In this document: positions 1-6,061 of the stretch, in pieces
Position numbering within the stretch: the first letter of the stretch is position 1
Layout: each line of letters starts with the position of its first letter
Notes under the pieces: generated by a model
Seen by the model: only the letters and a program-made list of their open reading frames with translations
Databases searched by the model: none
What the model was told of the DNA's origin: nothing
DNA from: C7867-002 sp964637485
Lineage (GTDB): Bacteria; Patescibacteriota; Minisyncoccia; Phycocordibacterales; PALSA-1337
Length of the DNA stretch: 25,715 nucleotides
Reading direction: 5' to 3'
NCBI GenBank assembly: GCA_964637485.1
Contig: CAZWUU010000010.1
Location: 1-25,715 of the forward strand
Translations under genes and position numbers: made by a program

Positions 1-1420
1 GTATGTCCGATTCCTCGGAAACCGTTTTTGACTGAATATTATCTGGATCGAATTCCTTTTCTGGTGATGCGTGCTTTTTTGCTAATCGCGCCCTCTGCAT
101 CGTGCCGAATCTGTGCTGTTCGTCGATGATGACCATAGCGAGATGCTTAAACTTCACGGATTTTTGAATAAGAGCGTGAGTGCCGATGAGGATAGGTATT
201 TCTCCATTTACTACCCATGTCAATAATTGATTTTTGGAAATATCAGTTGAGCCTTTCGGATTTACTTTTGATGGAAATACTTTACAACCTGAACCTGTGA
301 TAAGACCGATGCGGATACCAAGATAGGAAAAATATTGAATGAAGGATTCGTATTGTTGCATGGCCAATATTTCTGTAGGACACATATAGGCAACCTGAAG
401 GTTCCCGAACTTTTGTTCCATTCTTGTACCGTCGGGTTTTACCAGTGTCGGTTTTGTCGTGATTACTGCGAATGAAACGATCGCCGCAACAGCGGTTTTT
501 CCTGAGCCGACATCGCCTTCAAGAAGTCTGGTCATCGCTTCGTCTCTTCCTAGATCGCCCAGAATGCTCGCAATCGATTTATTCTGAGCATTCGTAGGCG
601 TAAACGGAAATCTTTTTATAAACTCATCCAGTGAGCGCTTGGATGGTTCGATCCTGTAGGCTGGATTGTTCTTGTATTTTGCCCTCTCTTTTTGTCGGGC
701 AAGCTGGATCATGAGTATTTCTTCGAAAGCAAATCTTTTTCTGGCTGATTCAGCATCCTCTTTTTTTAAGGGAGCATGTATCCAGACTAATGCTGTCTTT
801 ATGTTTGGTAGATGATATTTGACCAGAATGTGTCCAGGCAGAGGATCTTCTATGCTGTCTAAAATACCAGATTTAAATATTTTCTGAATATTATGGTAAA
901 GCCAGGTAGAGCTTACTCCTCGAGATTCCGGATATATGGGATACAAGTTGTGTTCCGGGGAATCCTTGGAAAAAAGGGAATCCGCACCGCCTGTCGGCAA
1001 TTCTGATACAACTTCTATCTTGGGATTAGAAAAATATAATTCTCCGTTTGTCCTACGTTCGCTGATTTTACCTTCTATCCTCACAGATGCCCCCTCGGGT
1101 GTCATTTTTGCCAAATATGGCTGATTGAACCAGACGCAATGGATCTTGCCAGTGCCGTCTTCGACATAACCGTCCGCCATAGGGATTTTCGTCTTGAAAC
1201 CCTTACTGGTCTTGAGTCCAGAAATTTTTCCGAAAATTACGGCTGAGTCGCCCTTTTTTAAGGTGTCAATATTTCGAGATTCTACGGTATCACCGTATCT
1301 GGTCGGGAAGTGATACAGTAAATCTTTTATGGTGATGATGCCGAGACGTTTCAAGGCATCCTTTGTTTGAGGAGTGAGGCGAAACTTGTCAGCCACGAGT
1401 GTGTCTAGGGTTACGCTCAT
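1..1420 (-). CDS. recG: ATP-dependent DNA helicase RecG, N-terminal part (gene runs off the window)
   Basis: RecG remodels stalled replication forks and branched recombination intermediates. The reading frame is open from the ATG at 1418-1420 to the window edge, about 473 residues of a protein that usually has about 690. The wedge/OB domain comes first, with LLYHFPTRYGD near residues 40-50. Helicase motif I (GDVGSGKT) lies at about residues 302-309, the APTEILA-like motif reads CPTEILA, and the family-typical DEQHRFG box is at about 433-439. Compared with canonical RecG there seem to be short insertions between motif I and CPTEILA, and again after DEQHRFG (charged, about 25 residues). Helicase domain 2 lies outside the window. 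Identification is by motif recognition and is secure. Confidence 0.95.
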   Translation of the reverse strand, partial: MSVTLDTLVADKFRLTPQTKDALKRLGIITIKDLLYHFPTRYGDTVESRNIDTLKKGDSAVIFGKISGLKTSKGFKTKIPMADGYVEDGTGKIHCVWFNQPYLAKMTPEGASVRIEGKISERRTNGELYFSNPKIEVVSELPTGGADSLFSKDSPEHNLYPIYPESRGVSSTWLYHNIQKIFKSGILDSIEDPLPGHILVKYHLPNIKTALVWIHAPLKKEDAESARKRFAFEEILMIQLARQKERAKYKNNPAYRIEPSKRSLDEFIKRFPFTPTNAQNKSIASILGDLGRDEAMTRLLEGDVGSGKTAVAAIVSFAVITTKPTLVKPDGTRMEQKFGNLQVAYMCPTEILAMQQYESFIQYFSYLGIRIGLITGSGCKVFPSKVNPKGSTDISKNQLLTWVVNGEIPILIGTHALIQKSVKFKHLAMVIIDEQHRFGTMQRARLAKKHASPEKEFDPDNIQSKTVSEESDI

Positions 1421-1429
1421 TTAGGCAAT

Positions 1430-1435
1430 ATTATA
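1430..1435 (-). promoter_or_regulatory. Putative -10 box of recG
   Basis: On the minus strand a perfect TATAAT stands 9 nt before the recG ATG, so the transcript would have almost no leader. No convincing -35 was seen. The call rests on position and on the same arrangement at other genes in the window. Confidence 0.4.
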
Positions 1436-1527
1436 TAACGAATGGTCGAAGCACAATACGACCAAACTGATAAATAATGTGATGAGTTGATTGATTATAT
1501 TTGTTTGTGGCAATCGTCGGCTATGAA

Positions 1528-1536
1528 TGCTACATT
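1528..1536 (+). promoter_or_regulatory. Putative extended -10 (TGCTACATT) for the 42-residue peptide gene
   Basis: A TGn-type extended -10 is placed to start transcription near 1543, just ahead of the strong ribosome binding site. The same nonamer precedes the glycosyltransferase gene at 21532-21540, which supports it as a working promoter element here. Confidence 0.4.
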
Positions 1537-1544
1537 TCTATTAG

Positions 1545-1553
1545 AAAGGAGGT
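1545..1553 (+). promoter_or_regulatory. Perfect Shine-Dalgarno sequence
   Basis: AAAGGAGGT ends three bases before the ATG at 1557. It decides the start of the small gene and stands out because most genes in this window have little or no Shine-Dalgarno sequence. Confidence 0.75.
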
Positions 1554-1556
1554 CTC

Positions 1557-1685
1557 ATGAATAATGAAACCAACAGTTGGAAATATGATCCTGGCCCGCC
1601 GAAGCCGTTGCCGCTCTGGATCAAGCTCGCGAGTGCCGCAGTGATCGTCATTGTCGGAGCGTTGGCGATCAGGGCCATCAAATAG
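1557..1685 (+). CDS. Small single-pass membrane peptide, 42 aa, unknown function
   Basis: The ORF starts at the ATG right after a perfect Shine-Dalgarno and ends in TAG at 1683-1685. The first 20 residues are polar and proline-rich (WKYDPGPPKPLPLW); residues 21-40 form one hydrophobic helix (ASAAVIVIVGALAI) ending in RAIK. It looks like a small membrane protein with the polar end leading. No family is recognised. Promoter, ribosome binding site, ORF and terminator form a free-standing single-gene unit between recG and tRNA-Ser. The strong translation signals support a real, perhaps well expressed gene despite its size. Function is unknown. Confidence 0.65.
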   Translation: MNNETNSWKYDPGPPKPLPLWIKLASAAVIVIVGALAIRAIK

Positions 1686-1695
1686 GATGAGTAGT

Positions 1696-1734
1696 AATAG
1701 GCACGAAGAACGAATGTCTCCGTGCCTATTTTGT
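1696..1734 (+). terminator. Rho-independent terminator of the small peptide gene
   Basis: A perfect 10-bp stem (AATAGGCACG at 1696-1705 pairing with CGTGCCTATT at 1721-1730) with a 15-nt loop is followed by a short T run. It sits 11 bp past the stop codon of the peptide gene. Confidence 0.75.
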
Positions 1735-1740
1735 ATAGTT

Positions 1741-1768
1741 TTGTAATTTGGCATTTTTATGCTAATTT
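1741..1768 (+). promoter_or_regulatory. Possible promoter of tRNA-Ser
   Basis: TTGTAA at 1741-1746 and TAATTT at 1763-1768 are separated by 16 bp, and TGC stands just before the -10. Transcription would begin about 13 bp before the tRNA. The match to consensus is moderate. Confidence 0.3.
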
Positions 1769-1787
1769 TTAAGAGCTTTTGAATGTT

Positions 1788-1878
1788 GGAGACGTGGCTG
1801 AGCCTGGTCGAAAGCGCCTCACTGCTAACGAGGTAGGGGCTTCAAAACCCCTCGTGGGTTCGAATCCCACCGTCTCCG
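1788..1878 (+). tRNA. tRNA-Ser (anticodon GCU)
   Basis: A full cloverleaf can be folded by eye: a 7-bp acceptor stem (GGAGACG with CGTCTCC), a 3-bp D stem, an anticodon loop CTGCTAA with anticodon GCT, a long class II variable arm (AGGGG pairing with CCCCT) and a perfect 5-bp T stem around TTCGAAT. The long variable arm and G discriminator at 1878 fit serine; GCU reads AGC/AGU. The 3' CCA is not encoded. The last anticodon-stem pair appears to be an A-C mismatch (A31-C39), which is mildly unusual. Confidence 0.95.
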
Positions 1879-1882
1879 CTGA

Positions 1883-1910
1883 TGATCTGTACCCCATAAA
1901 GTGGACACAC
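1883..1910 (+). mobile_element. Possible remnant of an IS3-family insertion sequence end
   Basis: The sequence begins TGATCTGTACCCC and continues with ATAAAGTGGACACAC. From memory this resembles the terminal inverted repeats of the IS3 group, which start with TGATC and contain a GTGGACAC core. It begins five bases after the tRNA. No transposase gene and no opposite end (a GTGTCCAC-type partner) was found up to the hsdM gene, so at most a solitary end or decayed relic remains. From 1911 to 2089 nothing coding was recognised. Confidence 0.35.
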
Positions 1911-2089
1911 AGTTTAAGATGTTTTGATACTTTTCTCATTCCTGTTGGTTTGCGAGCATAAAGACAGTACCTAACTTTAATACGCGCTTGTACCTGCCTC
2001 GCTACGACGTTCCTCGTGGGCACTATTGCTAATTTTTATACCAACACAGGCATCGCAACGGTTCAAAAGAATCTAGCGAGCTAGTCGTT

Positions 2090-2163
2090 GATAACCTATG
2101 AAATGTTATGAAATGTAGTAAAAAGCTTGACAAGAATATAGCACCTATGATAACCTATGAAAT
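2090..2163 (+). repeat. Array of 10-bp direct repeats in the hsdM promoter, candidate operator
   Basis: The 15-mer GATAACCTATGAAAT occurs twice, at 2090-2104 and 2149-2163. Within this, TATGAAATGT is tandemly duplicated at 2097-2116, and CCTATGATAA is followed directly by CCTATGAAAT at 2143-2162. TATGA therefore recurs at 2097, 2107, 2145, 2155 and 2163, with members of each pair one helical turn apart. The downstream pair covers the -10 and the start site. That is the layout of a repressor or autoregulator operator; the binding protein is not known. Confidence 0.55.
2127..2154 (+). promoter_or_regulatory. Promoter of the restriction-modification operon
   Basis: A perfect -35 TTGACA (2127-2132) is followed after 16 bp by the -10-like GATAAC (2149-2154). 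Transcription would start around 2161, leaving almost no leader before the hsdM ATG. The -10 is inside the second repeat pair, so a bound protein would block RNA polymerase. Confidence 0.55.
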
Positions 2164-3873
2164 ATGAAGAAAATAGCAAAAGAAAAGGCACTACTCTCGA
2201 TCAGCGAAGTCTCCAGTATTTTTGGTATTCACCAAGACACGCTTCGTAATTGGGAGAAAAAAGGGCTCATCACCCCGCTTCGCGTGGGTCCTCGCAAAGA
2301 TCGAAAGTACAAACCGGAAGACATTGAGCGAATCGCGAATGATAGAAGTATCGTCAAAGATCTCGGCGTTCCCCTCACGGACGATTCGGGGAAAATGAAT
2401 CTCACTCAGCTCAAGCAATTTCTTTGGAAAAGTGCCGACATTTTGCGCGGAAAGATCGACAGCTCGGACTATAAGAAATATATTTTCGGACTTCTTTTTT
2501 ATAAACGCATCAGTGACTCTTGGGATGAGGAATACAAAAAAGTTCTTGATGAATATCACGACGAAGAAGTCGCTCGCGCAGACCACAATCACCGTTTTCA
2601 AGTTCCGAAAGATTGCCGATGGGATGTAGTTCAAAAACAAGCGGAAGGAATCGGTCATAAGCTCAACGAAATTTTTGATAAGCTCACCAACGCCAACAGC
2701 CCCAAGCTCGACAAGATTTTTGACGACCTTGATTTTGCAAACAAAGATAAATTCCCCAACGAAACACTCCAGCGCCTCATCAATCACTTCTCACAGCACA
2801 ATTTTGGCGACAATTATATCAGCTCTGACCTTCTCGGAGATGCCTACGAATATCTCATCGAGCAATTCGCGGCGGATGCAGGGAAAAAGGGCGGAGAATT
2901 TTATACCCCTCGTGAAGTTGAGCGTGTCATTATAAATATCCTCAAGCCCCATGAGAAAGACCATATCTACGATATGGTAGTTGGCTTTGGTGGTTTTCTT
3001 TTGGAAGCGTATCACCATCTCAAAAATGAGGCAGGAGAAAAGAAAGCTCGTTCACTTTATCTCTATGGTCAAGAAATAAATATCGGGACATACGCGATTG
3101 CGAAAATTAATATGTTCCTCCACGGACTTGATAGCGCAGACATACAACGCGGAGACACACTCGCTGATCCGAAGTTCCTCAATCCCGACGGTTCGCTCAA
3201 AACATTTGACATATGCGTGGCAAATCCGCCCTACTCCATAAGCGAGTGGGAGTATGAGATTTTTAAGCATGACAAATACGGTCGTGTTTCGGGTTACGAA
3301 ATGCCCCCGGCAAAAAAAGCCGATTACGCTTTCGTGCTTCATATGGTGAAGTCGATGAATGAAAACGGTCGCGCTGGTATCGTGCTTCCGCACGGCGTGC
3401 TTTTCCGTGGTGGGGCAGAGGGGCGTATTCGCGAGGAGCTTATTAAGAATGATCTTATTGAAGCCATCATCGCTCTCCCAGCAAAGCTTTTCTACGGCAC
3501 AGGTATTCCGGCGGCAATTGTGATATTCAATAGGAACAAGCCGGAGAATCATAAGAATAAAATCCTCATCATTGATGCCGAGCAGGATTACGAAGAAGGT
3601 AAAAATCAGAATCGTCTCCGTAAGGCAGATATTGGCAAAATAGTGTCTGCGTTTGAGGGCTACCGAGATATTGAGAAGTACGCTCGCGTGGTGGACATCA
3701 AAGAGCTGGAAGAAAATGAGTTTAATCTCAATGTCCGTCGCTATGTAGAAAATGGCGAGGACGAGGAAGTTGTGGATGTAAAAACTGTGTGGGGTGAAAT
3801 GAAAGAAATTGAGAAGGATCGTGAAGCCATTGATAAGAAGGTCGATGGGTATCTAAAGGAGCTGAAATACTAA
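2164..3873 (+). CDS. hsdM: Type I restriction-modification DNA methyltransferase HsdM with N-terminal MerR-like HTH
   Basis: HsdM is the adenine-N6 methyltransferase subunit of a type I restriction-modification complex with HsdS and HsdR. Residues 10-60 form a MerR/excisionase-like winged helix (SISEVSSIFG, then DTLRNWEKKGLI). HsdM proper begins near Met78 with its helical N-terminal domain, followed by GEFYTPREV and the catalytic NPPY motif at 354-357. SAM motif I at 270-278 reads DMVVGFGGF instead of the usual DPxxG[ST]GGF. Length is 569 aa; about 490 without the HTH, which is normal for HsdM. The long start is used because the frame is continuous and lies right behind a promoter; Met78 (2395) is the alternative start. 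It is first in a seven-gene operon. Whether the HTH binds the upstream repeats is inference. Confidence 0.93.
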   Translation: MKKIAKEKALLSISEVSSIFGIHQDTLRNWEKKGLITPLRVGPRKDRKYKPEDIERIANDRSIVKDLGVPLTDDSGKMNLTQLKQFLWKSADILRGKIDSSDYKKYIFGLLFYKRISDSWDEEYKKVLDEYHDEEVARADHNHRFQVPKDCRWDVVQKQAEGIGHKLNEIFDKLTNANSPKLDKIFDDLDFANKDKFPNETLQRLINHFSQHNFGDNYISSDLLGDAYEYLIEQFAADAGKKGGEFYTPREVERVIINILKPHEKDHIYDMVVGFGGFLLEAYHHLKNEAGEKKARSLYLYGQEINIGTYAIAKINMFLHGLDSADIQRGDTLADPKFLNPDGSLKTFDICVANPPYSISEWEYEIFKHDKYGRVSGYEMPPAKKADYAFVLHMVKSMNENGRAGIVLPHGVLFRGGAEGRIREELIKNDLIEAIIALPAKLFYGTGIPAAIVIFNRNKPENHKNKILIIDAEQDYEEGKNQNRLRKADIGKIVSAFEGYRDIEKYARVVDIKELEENEFNLNVRRYVENGEDEEVVDVKTVWGEMKEIEKDREAIDKKVDGYLKELKY

Positions 3874-3877
3874 GTAT

Positions 3878-4243
3878 ATGACTACCACAAACCAAGGACG
3901 ATTTTGTAAGGAATGTGGAAAGAAAAAATTCTTTCAACACTTTTGTTTTTGTTGTTTTAAAAATACGAATTCAAATATTCATATATCAATCTCTGAGACG
4001 ATTAACATCAGGGATTCATTAATTCTAAAAACCAAGCGACAAGGTATAAAAGGTTTTGCTTCTAAGATTTGGACTGGTTGGTTTCCTACTAAAGGAATTT
4101 TAGCCGAGAAGTTGTCTCACGGGGTTGAATTGTTCAGAAGCATAGATAAAGAAAAGAATGAATATCACGAGATAGTAAAAGATTATAAAAGTAGAAAAGT
4201 TGTCCATGAATGTCACGAACCACTAACTGAGCACAGAAAATGA
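3878..4243 (+). CDS. Zinc-ribbon-like small protein of unknown function between hsdM and hsdS
   Basis: This 121-residue ORF starts 4 bp after hsdM and overlaps the hsdS start by the ATGA tetranucleotide, so it is translated with the operon. Cysteines C10, C13, C23, C25 and C26 near the N-terminus could form a metal site. The C-terminal third (HGVELFRSIDKEKNEYHE, later HECHEPLTEH) resembles small conserved proteins that end in an EPLxEH-like motif, whose function I do not know. There is no signal peptide or membrane helix. The position between two core subunits suggests a linked job, for example a regulator or adaptor, but that is inference. Confidence 0.7.
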   Translation: MTTTNQGRFCKECGKKKFFQHFCFCCFKNTNSNIHISISETINIRDSLILKTKRQGIKGFASKIWTGWFPTKGILAEKLSHGVELFRSIDKEKNEYHEIVKDYKSRKVVHECHEPLTEHRK

Positions 4244-5448
4244 AAGACAATACTGTACAACAGAATATTTCGAGCGGATGGATCATCAAAAAAATGGATG
4301 ATTTTATTAAAGATGGGTCTATTACTCTTGGCAGGGGCGAAGTGATTTCAAAAACTGACATCAAAAATTATCCGGGCGAAAACCCAATATATTCATCTTC
4401 CGTAAAGAATAATGCTTTGTTCGGCAAGTATGCTAAGTACATGTTTGATGAAGAGCTCATCACATGGTCAGTTGACGGAGGCGGTGATTTTTTCTATAGA
4501 CCAAAACATAAGTTTTCAGTCACCAATGTCTCTGGATATTTGAATGCGGACCAAAAGCAATTTGATTATAAATTTCTTGCATATTATCTCCAGGAAGAAC
4601 ATTCAAAAAAATCTTTTGACTACCAAAACAAGGCGCACCCGAGCGTAATTCGAGAATTGTATGTAATTGCAAAACCCCCAATCAAAGAACAGCAGAGAAT
4701 TGCGGAGATTTTGGGGACGGTGGATGAAGATATTGCGAAAACGCAGGAAGTGATTGAGGCGACAGAAAAGCTCAAGCGCGGGCTGATGCAACAGCTCTTT
4801 ACTCGCGGGATTGGGTATACGAAATTTAAGGAAACAAAAATTGGACAGATTCCGGAGGAATGGGATGTTGGGAAAGTCGGTGATTTATTTAAGTCTGTTA
4901 TAGGCGGAGGAACCCCATCGAGAAAAGAAACAAAATATTGGAATGGAGATATTCCTTGGATGACAGTTAAAGATATGTCAAATAAAAAATATGTTCATGA
5001 TACAGAGGAATACATAACAGAAGCTGGTCTTAAAGAAAGCTCCTCTAGTTTAATTCCAGAAAATAATCTTATTACGTCAACGAGAATGGGTATCGGGAGG
5101 GTTTATATAAATAAGGTTCCTGTTGCTATAAATCAAGATCTAAAAGGCTTAATTCCAAAAGATGATTTTATTCTTGATTATACCTATTGGTTAATTCTTT
5201 CGGTTGCGAAACAACTTGAAGCGAAGGGTACTGGCAGCACAGTAAAAGGTATTAGATTAGAAGATTTTAAATCTTTGGAAATAGCTTTAACTACAAATAA
5301 AACTGAACAAAAAGAAATTTCAGAAATTCTTTCAGCTGTCGATGAAAAGATTTCGGTCAACAAGAAATTAAAGGAGAAACTTACTCTTCTCAAAAAGGGT
5401 CTGATGCAGGATTTGTTGAGCGGAAAAGTGAGAACGATTATTAATTAA
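4240..5448 (+). CDS. hsdS: Type I restriction-modification specificity subunit HsdS
   Basis: HsdS recognises the bipartite DNA target and holds the HsdM and HsdR subunits. The 402 residues show the classic duplicated design: target-recognition domain 1 (about residues 10-145), a first conserved helical spacer (EQQRIAEILGTVDEDI then LKRGLMQQLFT, about 150-190), target-recognition domain 2 (about 200-345) opening with IGQIPEEWDVGKVGDLF, and a second spacer (EQKEISEILSAVDEKI then LKKGLMQDLLSGK). Both halves are complete, so a two-part asymmetric target is expected; the sequence itself cannot be read from the protein. It overlaps the preceding ORF by 4 nt. Confidence 0.95.
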   Translation: MKDNTVQQNISSGWIIKKMDDFIKDGSITLGRGEVISKTDIKNYPGENPIYSSSVKNNALFGKYAKYMFDEELITWSVDGGGDFFYRPKHKFSVTNVSGYLNADQKQFDYKFLAYYLQEEHSKKSFDYQNKAHPSVIRELYVIAKPPIKEQQRIAEILGTVDEDIAKTQEVIEATEKLKRGLMQQLFTRGIGYTKFKETKIGQIPEEWDVGKVGDLFKSVIGGGTPSRKETKYWNGDIPWMTVKDMSNKKYVHDTEEYITEAGLKESSSSLIPENNLITSTRMGIGRVYINKVPVAINQDLKGLIPKDDFILDYTYWLILSVAKQLEAKGTGSTVKGIRLEDFKSLEIALTTNKTEQKEISEILSAVDEKISVNKKLKEKLTLLKKGLMQDLLSGKVRTIIN

Positions 5449-5458
5449 TTACAAATAT

Positions 5459-6061
5459 ATGGAAACATTTTTGAATTCAAATATGTTCGCAGGGTTAGCA
5501 ACTATTATTACTGGCGGGGTAGCAATACTAATCTATTTTCATCAGAAACGTGATGCCAAAACTCAAGCCGCAAGAGTTCTTTTGACGGAAATTCGGACAG
5601 CTGAAGAAAGAATAGACCAAATTAAAGAAAAAGTTCAATCTGGTTTTACAAACGATTTCCCATCAGTCTTTCCAACAAAAAGCTGGAAAATATACTCGCA
5701 CTTATTCATAAGTGATTTTGATCAAGATGAATTAAAAAAGATAAGTTCCTTTTATGATTACGGTGATTTAATTGAAGAATTCGCAAAAAGAAACAATGAC
5801 TTTTTTTGGGTGACAACAGAGGAAAGGGCAAGGGTGGTTCAACAGAAGCTAGCAGATTGCGTTGTAGCTTCACATACAGACACTACTTTGGTTTTGGAAG
5901 ATTTGAAGAAAAAATTACTCGATGTATATGCTAGTGATCCATATTCGTATGCTCCCCAAAAAACTATAAATGCCATTAAAAATTATACAGAGAAAATCGG
6001 AGATTTGATGACGACAAGTGTTGGAACCAAACTGAAACATTTGGCAAAAATGAAAATATGA
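5459..6061 (+). CDS. Membrane-anchored protein of unknown function between hsdS and hsdR
   Basis: This 200-residue ORF has one N-terminal membrane helix (about residues 8-27, FAGLATIITGGVAILIYF) followed by a charged, probably helical or coiled-coil cytoplasmic part (KTQAARVLLTEIRTAEERI and onwards). No enzymatic motif is seen. It begins 10 bp after hsdS and overlaps the hsdR ATG by ATGA, so it is a true operon member. Similar topologies are common among uncharacterised proteins in defence gene clusters, but no family is claimed. A role tying the restriction complex to the membrane would be speculation. Confidence 0.7.
   Translation: METFLNSNMFAGLATIITGGVAILIYFHQKRDAKTQAARVLLTEIRTAEERIDQIKEKVQSGFTNDFPSVFPTKSWKIYSHLFISDFDQDELKKISSFYDYGDLIEEFAKRNNDFFWVTTEERARVVQQKLADCVVASHTDTTLVLEDLKKKLLDVYASDPYSYAPQKTINAIKNYTEKIGDLMTTSVGTKLKHLAKMKI

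Noticed and set aside
936..1124. 62-codon plus-strand ORF inside recG
   Set aside because: It lies antisense to the clearly coding recG frame.
1779..1961. 60-codon plus-strand ORF over the tRNA
   Set aside because: It is a translation of tRNA-Ser itself and its flank, with no ribosome site or protein-like character.
1769..2023. 84-codon minus-strand ORF containing GFEPTRGFEAPTS and ATSPT
   Set aside because: It is antisense to tRNA-Ser. This peptide pattern is a familiar artefact of translating tRNA genes backwards.
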